A DNA stretch of 64,000 bases from positions 62,001-126,000 of the forward strand of contig CAIULA010000034.1 in the NCBI GenBank assembly GCA_903899945.1, in the 5' to 3' direction. Source of the DNA: an uncultured Alphaproteobacteria bacterium. Its GTDB lineage: Bacteria > Pseudomonadota > Alphaproteobacteria > Paracaedibacterales > CAIULA01. Every line of letters starts with the position of its first letter. Position 1 is the first letter of the stretch. Positions 47,278-56,216 of the stretch are shown piece after piece. The position numbers were made by a program, and so were the translations under genes. The notes below the pieces were generated by a model that saw only the letters and a program-made list of their open reading frames with translations, searched no databases and was not told where the DNA came from.

Positions 47278-48684
47278 TTATGCAGCTACGGTTGTTTGTT
47301 CGACAAGAAAGTAATCGACTATGCGGCTCACTTTACTGCCTTTTGAGCCTTTGACAAACACAATGTCTCCATCTTGAAGGTGAGGAAGGATATAAGGAAT
47401 TAAGGCTTCTGCTTTTGGCTCAAAACGTCCCTGAAGAGTTTTTGGAATAACATCAAAAAGATGCTGCATACCAGCCCCTGTCCCAAAAACAAGATTAATA
47501 CCTGATTTTTTGACTGCGTCCACTAAATCTCGGTGATACTCGGGGGTTTTTACACCTAGTTCAAGCATTTCGCCTAATATAGCGATTTTCTTTCCTTTTG
47601 GAGTCAAAGAAGCAAGAACATTTAAGCCTGCTTTCATAGATGCTGGGTTTGCATTGTATGCGTCGTCGATTAGGGTTATCGAAATTCCATTTAAAAGAGT
47701 TATTTTTTGTTTCAACCCACGACCTCTTATGGGCTTTATGGTGAGCAGGGTCTTTGCTGCTTTTTCTAAGGAAAGACCAAGTTCATTCACACAAGCTAAT
47801 ACCACCAAACTTGTAAAAGCATAGTGCTCGCCAATTAAAGGAAGCTGGTATTGAATTTTCCCCCCTTTTATTTCTGCGGTAATTGAAGATGTGTATTCGA
47901 AGGCGTTTTCTTTGTATTCGATCAGTTGAATATCAACTCCTTTGGTTTTTCCAACACCGATAATGTTTGTAATTCCTTTAGACTTTGCTATTTCCTTGAG
48001 TAGAGAGAATTGAGAGTTATCAGCATTAAGAATTACAGGTCCACCTGTTTTTAATCCGCTAAAAATTTCGGCTTTCTCAGCTGCAATTTGTTCAAGAGAC
48101 TCAAAGTGGCCAATATGACTTTCGGCGATTGTTGTAATAACAGCAACACCAGGTTCTACTAATCTTGACAGAGGTTCAATTTCGCCGGGTTTATTCATAC
48201 CGACCTCGAATACCCCAAATTCCGTATCATTTTCAAGTGCAATTAGACTTAAAGGAACTCCCCAATGATTGTTATAACTTTCTTTTGAAAAGGTTGTTTT
48301 TCCAAAAGCAGCTAGAACGTGGGCAAGCCATTCTTTCGTGGTTGTTTTTCCAACGCTTCCTGTAATGCCAACAATCTTTGCTGCCGTTTTAGCGCGTGCG
48401 TAAGCGCCAAAATAATTAAGGGCTTTTAGAGTATCATCAACTAAAAAATAGGTTTTTCCTGTTAAATCACCTGAGAATTTGCTAACAACAACCCCTGAAG
48501 CTCCTTTAGCAAATGCATCCTTTACAAAGTCATGACCGTCTAAGGAGTCACCTTTTATGGCAACGTAAAGCTCCCCTGGTTTTAAAGTTCGCGTATCAAT
48601 AGAAATCCCTGTTGCACAAAAACCGGAACCTGTTGTTATAAGTCCTAATACCTTTGCGATATCGTCTGCTTTCCATGCTGCCAT
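47278..48684 (-). CDS. murF: UDP-MurNAc-tripeptide--D-alanyl-D-alanine ligase
   Basis: A 468-aa Mur ligase adding D-Ala-D-Ala. P-loop GITGSVGKTTTKEWLAHVL, the N-terminal SIDTRTLKPGELYVAI, FEVGMNKPGEI and LIDDAYNANPASMKAGL are characteristic of MurF. The gene lies 9 nt after the murE stop and 6 nt before mraY. Confidence 0.96.
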   Translation of the reverse strand: MAAWKADDIAKVLGLITTGSGFCATGISIDTRTLKPGELYVAIKGDSLDGHDFVKDAFAKGASGVVVSKFSGDLTGKTYFLVDDTLKALNYFGAYARAKTAAKIVGITGSVGKTTTKEWLAHVLAAFGKTTFSKESYNNHWGVPLSLIALENDTEFGVFEVGMNKPGEIEPLSRLVEPGVAVITTIAESHIGHFESLEQIAAEKAEIFSGLKTGGPVILNADNSQFSLLKEIAKSKGITNIIGVGKTKGVDIQLIEYKENAFEYTSSITAEIKGGKIQYQLPLIGEHYAFTSLVVLACVNELGLSLEKAAKTLLTIKPIRGRGLKQKITLLNGISITLIDDAYNANPASMKAGLNVLASLTPKGKKIAILGEMLELGVKTPEYHRDLVDAVKKSGINLVFGTGAGMQHLFDVIPKTLQGRFEPKAEALIPYILPHLQDGDIVFVKGSKGSKVSRIVDYFLVEQTTVAA

Positions 48685-48693
48685 TTGTTACTC

Positions 48694-50163
48694 CTACAAA
48701 TGTTTTAAAACTTCATCTTGATCACTGAAGGGATAAGTAACAGTTCCGACTGTTTGCCCACTTTCGTGACCTTTGCCCGCTATTAACAATATATCATCCT
48801 TACTTAATCCTGCAATTGCAACTGCGATGGCTTCTGCACGATTTCCAATTTCTTTAGCTTTTGGGCAGGCCTTTAGGATCTCAGACCTTATAGAGGCAGG
48901 ATCTTCAAGGCGGGGATTATCGTCAGTCACAATAATCTTATCCGCTAGATCTTGGGCAATTTTACCCATTTGTGGCCGTTTGCCTGTATCCCGGTTCCCT
49001 CCACATCCAAAAACAACCCATAAGTTTCCTTTAACGTGAGGGCGGAGATTTTTGAGGACACATTCCAAAGCGTCCGGGGTATGTGCATAATCAACAAAAA
49101 CTGGAGCACCGTTTTTCGAGGCTACATATTCCATTCTCCCTTTTGCACTTTTTAAAAGAGGCAGAGAGGGGATCATTGAAGATATAGGGATTCCTGTAGC
49201 ATGTGCAAGAGCAAGAGCACACAAAAGATTCTCAAGCTGGAAAATTCCTGCAAGATTAACGGTTTGTTTTGGAAAGATTTCATTATAAACAATCAAATCA
49301 AACTGAATTGCGTGATGATTTTGCTGAATATTTTTAGCAAAAAAATTTGCTTTTTGCATTAGGCTATACGAAATAACCATATGATTCTTTTTTCTGCAAA
49401 TCTCAACTAGCTTTTGAAAATAGGGCGAATCTGCATTGATAATGGCAGAGTTTCCGTTTGGCAAGACCTCACTGAAAAGTTTTGTCTTGGCATTAAAATA
49501 ATTCTCCAGTGTTTTGTGATATTCTAAATGATCTTGAGTCAAATTAGTAAAGGCAGCAGCGCTTAGGCGGGCCCCATGAATACGGTATTGATCAAGGCCG
49601 TGACTGGATGCCTCTACGGCAATATGATCAATATGATTTTCTTTTAATGATTGTAGTGTTTGATGAAAATCAACAGGCCCCAAGCTTGTTAAATTGGGAA
49701 TAATTTTATTTTGGTTAAATTGTGCATTTGAACTTAAAGTAAGCCCGAGTGTTCCAAGACTTGCTGCAGGAATGCCAGTAAATTCCCAAAGTTGACGTAG
49801 CATATTAACAACCGAGCTTTTCCCATTGGTTCCCGTTACGGCAATGATTGTTTGAGGTTGCCCTGGATAAATAACTTGGACAAGCTTTGTGAATGTTAAT
49901 CTGGGATTGGAAACAGGGATGAAGGTAACGTCCGGAAATGATCTTTCAAAGTGTTCGCATGTTTCTTGGTTACTTATAAAAACTTTGGCACCTTTTTCAA
50001 GAGCACTTTGTGCATAAATAAAAGAGTTTGGACCATGAACCGAGACGAAAAGATCGTTAGACTCAACATCTCGAGAATCACAAGAGATTTTATTGATGAG
50101 AGACGGGGAGAGATAGAGAGAGGTTTTTACGCCGGCTTCCTTAAGAAGCTTATTCAGATCCAT
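48694..50163 (-). CDS. murE: UDP-MurNAc-L-Ala-D-Glu--meso-DAP ligase
   Basis: A 489-aa Mur ligase adding the third residue. P-loop VTGTNGKSSVVNML and FTNLTQDHLEYHKTLENYF are present. DNPRLEDP contains the DNPR motif that selects meso-diaminopimelate, so the wall is DAP-type. VFGCGGNRDTGKRPQMG and GKGHESGQ are the C-terminal landmarks. The start overlaps the ftsI stop by 14 nt. Confidence 0.96.
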   Translation of the reverse strand: MDLNKLLKEAGVKTSLYLSPSLINKISCDSRDVESNDLFVSVHGPNSFIYAQSALEKGAKVFISNQETCEHFERSFPDVTFIPVSNPRLTFTKLVQVIYPGQPQTIIAVTGTNGKSSVVNMLRQLWEFTGIPAASLGTLGLTLSSNAQFNQNKIIPNLTSLGPVDFHQTLQSLKENHIDHIAVEASSHGLDQYRIHGARLSAAAFTNLTQDHLEYHKTLENYFNAKTKLFSEVLPNGNSAIINADSPYFQKLVEICRKKNHMVISYSLMQKANFFAKNIQQNHHAIQFDLIVYNEIFPKQTVNLAGIFQLENLLCALALAHATGIPISSMIPSLPLLKSAKGRMEYVASKNGAPVFVDYAHTPDALECVLKNLRPHVKGNLWVVFGCGGNRDTGKRPQMGKIAQDLADKIIVTDDNPRLEDPASIRSEILKACPKAKEIGNRAEAIAVAIAGLSKDDILLIAGKGHESGQTVGTVTYPFSDQDEVLKHL

Positions 50164-51913
50164 TCACAGACTCATGCGTTGAAGTTACATGACTCACATT
50201 AACCCATCCTTTGGGTGCTTGGCTACTCTCACTATCTTCTTCAGTCGCATGTAAACCTAATATGGGGGCCATTCTTTCTATTATCTTTCCGGCTGTTGGT
50301 GCTGCGTTCCAACCAGCCGCTGCAAAACCATACGTGTTTTTTGTTGGTTTTGGGTCATCTAGCAGAAGTAAGACGATATATCTAGGGGATTTGTGAGGGA
50401 AGGCGCCGACAAAGAAAGTCGTTCTTGCTTTACCTGTTGCATAGCTTTTCCCTTGAATTTTATAAGCAGTCCCTGTTTTACCGATAACTTGGTACCCGTC
50501 AACGTTTGCTTTTTTTGATGGACCCTCTCTAACAATGATGCGCATCAGATCACGAATGATTCTCGAAGTCTTTTCCGAAACAATGGGTTCTTTCGCTTTG
50601 TTTGCTTTAATGACCTCTTCTCGTTGACGAACATCTTTGTGTAAAAGAGTCGGTTGAGGCAATATACCATTATTAATAATACCACCAATTGTTGAAATTA
50701 GTTGAAGCGGCGTTACAGAAATACCATAACCATAAGAAACAGTCATAGAGGTAGGCTCTCTCCATGTGGTGGGGATTAAAGGATGGCCAAGTTCAGGAAT
50801 TTCTAAAGTGGCAGCTTTGAATATACCAAATTTCTTTAGGTAAGCTTTTTGAGTGGCGATGCCAAACTCTTGCGAAATCTTAATGGCTGCAATGTTTGAT
50901 GAATAAATAAAAGATTCTGCAAAACTTAAGACTCTATTTTTTCCTCTAAAGTCAGTTATTGTAAATCTTCCAATGGATATAGGGTGAGTAGCATCATAAC
51001 GGCTATTTAACGTTGCTGTACCAGCTTCAAGAGCAATAGCCGTATTTAAGATTTTAAAAGTAGAACCAGGTTCAAATACCCCCAAAGTATTTCTGTTAAA
51101 GGTGGCATCTTGAGCGCCTTGAGTGGGTTGATTGGGATCGAATCCAGGGAAAGAAACCATAGAAATCAATTCACCAGATTGCAGATCCATCACCATAGCA
51201 TTTCCGCCTATGGCGCCAAATTCAGTAATTGCTTTTGACATTTCATCATAAACAACATGCTGCACTCTGACATCTATGGACAATTGAAGCGGTTCATTGG
51301 ATTTTTGAAGCTGGGCATCAAAATGCTTTTCAACGCCGGCAAGGCCGTTGCTATCAATGCCACAATAACCAAGGACGTGAGATGCTAATTTTCCATAAGG
51401 ATAAACGCGCCTATGATCCTTTTGTAAATAAACTCCTGGAATCCCCATTTGATTAATAGCTTGCTGAAGTTTTGGAGGTAGATGACGCGCAAGCCACACA
51501 AACCCTTTAGCAGAGCTTAAACGCTGATAAAGAACTTCGAATCCCACTTCAGGAAGGACTTTTGCTAGCTTTTCAGCAGCTTCTTTTGCGTTCAAGATAA
51601 CCTTCGGGTTTGCATAGATCGATGCGGTAACTAAATGGGTTGCCAAAATTTCACCATTTCTATCAATGATGTCAGCTCTGCGCAAAGTGGTAATTTGCTC
51701 TGAAATTGCATGAGAAACGTTTTTAGACGAGCGCAAAACCATTACATCAACTAAACGACCACATATCAAAAGATAGGCAACGGCTACCAAACTGCCGGCA
51801 ACAAAGACGCGTTGACGTGCCATTTCTAACAGAGATCGTTGATGAACAACCTGATGCCAAAGACTGAGGTGTTTTGCAACACTAAGAAAGGGGCGTTTTA
51901 TAAAATGTTTCAT
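50150..51913 (-). CDS. ftsI: Septal transpeptidase FtsI (PBP3)
   Basis: A 587-aa class B PBP. One transmembrane anchor (FVAGSLVAVAYLLICGRLV), a pedestal with IDRNGEILATHL, and the transpeptidase with S284TFK (in EPGSTFKIL), SSN at about 338-340 and VIGKTGTAYKI. It cross-links septal peptidoglycan with FtsW. It lies 11 nt after ftsL and overlaps murE by 14 nt. Confidence 0.95.
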   Translation of the reverse strand: MKHFIKRPFLSVAKHLSLWHQVVHQRSLLEMARQRVFVAGSLVAVAYLLICGRLVDVMVLRSSKNVSHAISEQITTLRRADIIDRNGEILATHLVTASIYANPKVILNAKEAAEKLAKVLPEVGFEVLYQRLSSAKGFVWLARHLPPKLQQAINQMGIPGVYLQKDHRRVYPYGKLASHVLGYCGIDSNGLAGVEKHFDAQLQKSNEPLQLSIDVRVQHVVYDEMSKAITEFGAIGGNAMVMDLQSGELISMVSFPGFDPNQPTQGAQDATFNRNTLGVFEPGSTFKILNTAIALEAGTATLNSRYDATHPISIGRFTITDFRGKNRVLSFAESFIYSSNIAAIKISQEFGIATQKAYLKKFGIFKAATLEIPELGHPLIPTTWREPTSMTVSYGYGISVTPLQLISTIGGIINNGILPQPTLLHKDVRQREEVIKANKAKEPIVSEKTSRIIRDLMRIIVREGPSKKANVDGYQVIGKTGTAYKIQGKSYATGKARTTFFVGAFPHKSPRYIVLLLLDDPKPTKNTYGFAAAGWNAAPTAGKIIERMAPILGLHATEEDSESSQAPKGWVNVSHVTSTHESVNGSE

Positions 51914-51924
51914 TTCATCCCCCC

Positions 51925-52284
51925 CTAATCCACGTCTGGTGAAAAAGGTTTAGGATCTGCCGCTGCCTGAGCAATTAAATCCTCTAAGGCTTTACGATCG
52001 TATCCGCCATCTTTGCTGGCAACATCTTCAAAGGAGACATATTGAGTGCTGCCAATGGGAGCAATATCAAGATATTTTTGAGCAAGAACTTGTAAACGGC
52101 TTGGGTCATTAAGATGTGCCCATTCTGCTCTGAGCACATGAAGCGCTTCATTGGTTTCTTGAATGCTTTTCTTTATTTGTTTATGTTGCTGTTCTAAAGC
52201 CATAACAGCGTATTTTGTCTTAAACAAGGCAAGCCCAATGACTATTGATAATCCACCAACAATTAACGTAGAACGGCGTATCAT
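51925..52284 (-). CDS. ftsL: Cell division protein FtsL
   Basis: A 119-aa bitopic protein. A short cytoplasmic start precedes one transmembrane segment (STLIVGGLSIVIGLALFKT) and a coiled coil (VMALEQQHKQIKKSIQETNE). NDPSRLQVLAQKYLDIAPI is the usual FtsL C-terminal motif. FtsL with FtsB and FtsQ activates FtsWI. Identified largely by position and architecture. It overlaps rsmH by 4 nt. Confidence 0.85.
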   Translation of the reverse strand: MIRRSTLIVGGLSIVIGLALFKTKYAVMALEQQHKQIKKSIQETNEALHVLRAEWAHLNDPSRLQVLAQKYLDIAPIGSTQYVSFEDVASKDGGYDRKALEDLIAQAAADPKPFSPDVD

Positions 52285-53192
52285 GGAGGAGTTCCTTTTT
52301 CATTTAAAGGAACGAGAGTAGCTGCTCTCATTTTTGCAGATCTTGAGCGGGGATTTGCTTTTATTTCCTGTAGACTGGGAGCTAAGGGTTTTGAGAACAA
52401 AGTTTTTAAGGCATATCCCTGACGAGTGCACGCAAACGCGTTTGTTCGCATCCAATTTTTTACCAGCCTATCTTCCAAAGAATGAAAGGTGACAGTGATC
52501 ACTTTTCCACCCACAGACAATAAATTAAACGTTTTCTTTAATGAGGTATCTATTTCTATTAACTCATTATTTACAAAAATACGCAAGGCTTGAAACGTTA
52601 GTGTAGCAGGATCGATGCCATCATGACGTTTTACAATTGAACGAACAAGTTTTGCGAACTCTTGAGTTGTTTCTAGAAATTTTGTCTTCCTTTGTTCGAC
52701 AATTGTCTTGGCGATAATTCGTGCTTTTTTCTCCTCTCCGTATACATAAATAATCTCAGAAAGTTGATTTTCAGGATATGTGTTAAGGATTTCTGCGGCT
52801 GTTGGGCCTCCTTGGTCCTTTGACATGCGCATATCAAGAGGCCCATCAAAGCGAAAAGAAAAGCCACGTTCTGCTTGATCTAATTGAAAAGAAGACACAC
52901 CAAAATCAAAAACAATGCCATCATAAGTCTGATTTTGAGGCAAAAGAGTGTCTAATTCACTAAACACTCCAGAGATGAATTCGAATCGATCTTTAAACTC
53001 ATTTTTAAAAGATTTTGCGCGTATCGCTGCGTCTGGATCGCGGTCGATACCAATGACTTTGCAATTTTTTGCCTCAAGTAACGCACGCGTATACCCACCA
53101 CCACCAAAAGTTGCGTCGATATAAATGCCACCATCTTTTGGACTTAAGGTCTCAACCACTTCTCGAAGAAGGACCGGAATATGAGTATCCAT
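52281..53192 (-). CDS. rsmH: 16S rRNA (cytosine1402-N4)-methyltransferase
   Basis: A 303-aa SAM enzyme. Motif I is YIDATFGGGGYTRALLEAK, the start is HIPVLLREVVETLSPKDG, and other signatures are DGIVFDFGVSSFQLDQAERG, GFSFRFDGPLDMRM and VTFHSLEDRLVKNW. It methylates C1402 in the decoding centre. It is the first dcw gene here because mraZ is absent. The ATG is at 53192; no Shine-Dalgarno is visible in its T-rich leader. Confidence 0.96.
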   Translation of the reverse strand: MDTHIPVLLREVVETLSPKDGGIYIDATFGGGGYTRALLEAKNCKVIGIDRDPDAAIRAKSFKNEFKDRFEFISGVFSELDTLLPQNQTYDGIVFDFGVSSFQLDQAERGFSFRFDGPLDMRMSKDQGGPTAAEILNTYPENQLSEIIYVYGEEKKARIIAKTIVEQRKTKFLETTQEFAKLVRSIVKRHDGIDPATLTFQALRIFVNNELIEIDTSLKKTFNLLSVGGKVITVTFHSLEDRLVKNWMRTNAFACTRQGYALKTLFSKPLAPSLQEIKANPRSRSAKMRAATLVPLNEKGTPP

Positions 53193-53231
53193 AAAAATTT
53201 AAAAACCAGAAATTAAAAAAGGGACGCTTAT

Positions 53232-53267
53232 GCTGTTGCATTATTGCTTTTTATTATACGCAACAGC
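53232..53267 (-). promoter_or_regulatory. Hairpin at the predicted 5' end of the dcw transcript
   Basis: Perfect 8-bp arms GCTGTTGC (53232-53239) and GCAACAGC (53260-53267) with a 20-nt AT-rich loop. The predicted transcription start is 53267, so the mRNA would begin with this stem. Confidence 0.5.
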
Positions 53268-53273
53268 AGGTTG

Positions 53274-53302
53274 TCTATACCATTCTTAATATTTTCTGTC
53301 AA
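53274..53302 (-). promoter_or_regulatory. Promoter of the dcw cluster
   Basis: On the minus strand: -35 TTGACA (53297-53302), 17-nt spacer, -10 TATAGA (53274-53279). Only one mismatch to consensus in twelve positions. No MraZ-type TGGG repeats are seen. The leader to rsmH is about 75 nt. Confidence 0.75.
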
Positions 53303-53439
53303 CAATTATGAAATTCTTAAACTGTTTTTAATTTTGCTTATTTTGTAAACATAGGAAAGTGTAGAGAACAAAAACCTTGTATGAAAAGAAAAATGTTCTT
53401 AGATTTCTTTTAGTATAGATTTTGATTCAAGGACCTTAA

Positions 53440-54174
53440 ATGCCCAGACCAATAATTATTATTCCTGCACGTTTGGCATCAACCCGTTTGCCGAATAAGC
53501 CGCTTGCAGAAATTAGAGGAAAACCAATGATCCTTAGGGTATGGGAGCAAGCTATGGCTGCAGATATAGGCGAAGTTATTGTTGCTTGTTGTGGACCAGA
53601 GATTGCGGATGTTATTACGCAAGCTGGTGGAAAAGCTATTTTAACGAATCCTAATCATCCAAATGGTACTGATCGTATTCATGAAGTGGTTCAAAGTCGA
53701 TCGGATATATCCAAAGATGCAATCATTATAAACTTGCAAGGTGATTTACCAACAATTTCAAAGGAATCCTTAAGAGCAGTTTTAGAGCCACTTCAAAACT
53801 CTAAAGTTGATATCGGAACCTTGGCTGTTCCCATTTCAGATCCAATCCAAATAGAAAATCCAAATGTGGTAAAAGTAGCTTTGACTTTTGTTAAGCCTAG
53901 CATTGGAAGGGCTCTGTATTTTTCAAGATCACCTATCCCTTATGGGGCAACAGAATACTTTCATCACATAGGTATTTACGCTTACCGAGTGTCATCGTTA
54001 GAGCGATATGTTTCATTAAAGCCTTCTTTTTTGGAGCAAACAGAGAAATTAGAGCAACTTCGTGCTATTGAAGATGGTATGCGAATTGATGTTGGTATTG
54101 TTGGTGAAATCCCTCACAGCGTAGACACAAAAGAAGATTTAGAGGTGGTGACTAGATTCTTGGGCGCGGTTTAA
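53440..54174 (+). CDS. kdsB: 3-deoxy-manno-octulosonate cytidylyltransferase
   Basis: A 244-aa enzyme activating Kdo as CMP-Kdo for lipopolysaccharide inner core. IIPARLASTRLPNKPLAEI is the nucleotide-binding start, followed by NGTDRIHEV and NLQGDLPTI (many gamma-proteobacterial homologues have QGDEP). YFSRSPIPYG and LEQLRAIEDG complete the pattern. The organism therefore makes Kdo-containing LPS. It is divergent from rsmH by 247 nt. Confidence 0.94.
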   Translation: MPRPIIIIPARLASTRLPNKPLAEIRGKPMILRVWEQAMAADIGEVIVACCGPEIADVITQAGGKAILTNPNHPNGTDRIHEVVQSRSDISKDAIIINLQGDLPTISKESLRAVLEPLQNSKVDIGTLAVPISDPIQIENPNVVKVALTFVKPSIGRALYFSRSPIPYGATEYFHHIGIYAYRVSSLERYVSLKPSFLEQTEKLEQLRAIEDGMRIDVGIVGEIPHSVDTKEDLEVVTRFLGAV

Positions 54175-54261
54175 GGGGGCCTATAAAAAAACTCGTAAAA
54201 GGGAATGGGACCTGTTAAATCTTATAATTAATTTTTATAATTTAAAAAGGCTAAAAAATAT

Positions 54262-55077
54262 ATGCGCCTCTTATTCTGTGGTGATGTGGTTGGCAGAAGC
54301 GGTAGAGAAGTTGTCCTGCAGAATATTCCTAAATTACGCGAACGTTTAAGCCTTGATTGCGTTATTGTGAATGGAGAAAATGCCGCTAATGGTTTTGGTA
54401 TTAATGCTTCTATTTGTAAGGATTTTTACAAAGCGGGCGTTGATGTGATCACAACTGGAAATCATATTTGGGATCAACGCGAGACTATTCGTTATATTGA
54501 TCAGGATAAAAATTTACTGCGACCAATAAATTTTCTTTCTTCCAGTCCCGGGCAAGGATTTATTGTTCATAGCACTGCAAAAGGACAAACTGTATTAGTC
54601 ATAAATGCAATTGCTCGTTTGTTTATGGATGCTAGTGAGGATCCCTTTTCAAGTATTGATGCTCTTTTGAAAAAGTTTGTTTTAGGATCAAGTGTGTCGG
54701 CGATTGTGGTCGATTTTCATGGCGAGGCTACATCTGAAAAAATGGCAATGGGGCATTTTTGCGATGGCCGAGTCAGTCTTGTAGTGGGAACTCATACTCA
54801 TGTTCCAACATCTGATGCAATGATCTTGGATGGTGGTACAGCCTATCAATCAGATGCCGGGATGTGTGGTGATTATAATTCAGTTGTGGGAATGGCAAAA
54901 GAAACGCCAATATTTAAATTTGTTCGTAAAATGCCGCCTCTTGAGCGGATGACGCCCGCCCAAGGAGAGGCAACATTGTGTGGTGTTTATGTTGAAACAG
55001 ATGATAAAACTGGGCTTGCAGTTTCTATACATCCTGTCCGAATAGGCGGACGTTTGTCTGAAACACTACCTTTTTAA
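54262..55077 (+). CDS. YmdB-family metallophosphoesterase (TIGR00282)
   Basis: A 271-aa calcineurin-like phosphoesterase. MRLLFCGDVVGRSGREVVL and VNGENAANGFGI give the metal-binding Asp/Asn/Glu, then TTGNHIWDQRE, and VGTHTHVPTSDAMIL. It matches the YmdB type, which has 2',3'-cNMP phosphodiesterase activity in Bacillus; the physiological role here is unknown. The family is soluble. The plus-strand gene is convergent with the HAD gene through a structured gap. Confidence 0.88.
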   Translation: MRLLFCGDVVGRSGREVVLQNIPKLRERLSLDCVIVNGENAANGFGINASICKDFYKAGVDVITTGNHIWDQRETIRYIDQDKNLLRPINFLSSSPGQGFIVHSTAKGQTVLVINAIARLFMDASEDPFSSIDALLKKFVLGSSVSAIVVDFHGEATSEKMAMGHFCDGRVSLVVGTHTHVPTSDAMILDGGTAYQSDAGMCGDYNSVVGMAKETPIFKFVRKMPPLERMTPAQGEATLCGVYVETDDKTGLAVSIHPVRIGGRLSETLPF

Positions 55078-55088
55078 TAAATAAAACG

Positions 55089-55207
55089 GTGTGCAAGTTA
55101 GAACTTTATGTCTTAGTCCCGACCAAAAAGGGTCCATTCTTTGATTCAAATGGATCCTGCGATTAAGTTGCAGGAAAACCAAAGGAAACAAGTAAAAACT
55201 TGTGCAC
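55089..55207. other. Structured convergent intergenic element
   Basis: An outer 11-bp helix pairs GTGTGCAAGTT (55089-55099) with AACTTGTGCAC (55197-55207); on the plus strand it has two G-U wobbles and on the minus strand two C/A mismatches. Inside are GGTCCATT (55131-55138)/AATGGATCC (55149-55157) and TCCTGC (55155-55160)/GCAGGA (55170-55175), which overlap and cannot form together. The first hairpin is followed on the minus strand by CTTTTT and may terminate the HAD gene. Confidence 0.5.
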
Positions 55208-55228
55208 TGAGTTAAATACTAATAATTC

Positions 55229-56125
55229 TTAGACTGCAAACCCTGGAATGCAATAAATAGATTGATCTGGATGAGCTTTAATCAAAGGAGTCAATTTCTC
55301 TAAGGTTAAAGTGTGTGTTTCAGAATCATAAAATGATCCTGTCATTTCACTAATAACGACTGCAGAGTCTAACCCGGCATTCAAAGCGCCTTTAATATCA
55401 GTATCAAAATTGTCACCGACCATTATGATTTTATCAGCGGGTATATGGGGAAATTTTTTTAAAGCTTCTGTAAACATTCGTTTGTCTGGTTTTCCGTAAA
55501 CATAAGAACGTCCTCCATAGGATTGATACCATTCAGCTAAAAGGCCAGGTCTTACATGCTCATGACCGTTTACGAAAACTGTTTTATCGGCATTGGCACA
55601 AATAAGAGGAAGTTCTCTTTTTGCGGCCATTTTTAACATTGTCTGATAATGCCTAGCTTCTGCTATCGGCCCGCTAATGTTGGTAATAAGTAGAAAATCA
55701 GCTTTATGAATGCTTTCTACAAGTTCAATGTTTAATTTTTCAAAAAAACTGTGATCATTTAACTCATCAATACAAAGACATCTGGGTTGCTGATTCTTTA
55801 AAGTTTCTTCTGAGCATGATAAAAGATCTTTATAAAGTAGGTCTCCTGATGAAAAAATAGTCTTGTATAGGTCTTTTTCTATGCCCATGGAGCTGAGTAA
55901 ATTAACGATATTATGGCTACGACGTGGAGAGTTCGTTAAAAACACAACAGTTTTGTTTTGTTCATGAAGATAAGTCAAACAATCTTTTACACCGGGAAAA
56001 AGCTCTCTTCCGTTGTGAATGACACCCCATAAATCGACTACAAAGCCATCATACTGGGCGCATAAAGGGAGCATATTATTTAAATATAAAGCATTTTTCT
56101 GTTGAATTATTTCTAGATGTTCCAT
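55229..56125 (-). CDS. HAD-IIA family phosphatase (TIGR01459)
   Basis: A 298-aa HAD hydrolase of the IIA (NagD-like) type. Motif I is VDLWGVIHNG (second Asp replaced by Trp-Gly context, as in this subfamily), motif II FLTNSPRRS, and motif III/IV KPDKRMF and MVGDNFDTDIKGALNAG. TIGR01459 proteins are an alphaproteobacterial group with unknown natural substrate. The ATG is at 56125. Its terminator is probably in the gap element. Confidence 0.85.
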   Translation of the reverse strand: MEHLEIIQQKNALYLNNMLPLCAQYDGFVVDLWGVIHNGRELFPGVKDCLTYLHEQNKTVVFLTNSPRRSHNIVNLLSSMGIEKDLYKTIFSSGDLLYKDLLSCSEETLKNQQPRCLCIDELNDHSFFEKLNIELVESIHKADFLLITNISGPIAEARHYQTMLKMAAKRELPLICANADKTVFVNGHEHVRPGLLAEWYQSYGGRSYVYGKPDKRMFTEALKKFPHIPADKIIMVGDNFDTDIKGALNAGLDSAVVISEMTGSFYDSETHTLTLEKLTPLIKAHPDQSIYCIPGFAV

Positions 56126-56216
56126 TTAAGTTTAATGAACCTATATTAAAGTGTGTGTAAATTATGTTTACTACATAAATGGTTAACATTTTCTTTCCGA
56201 AGACAATTTACATCTC

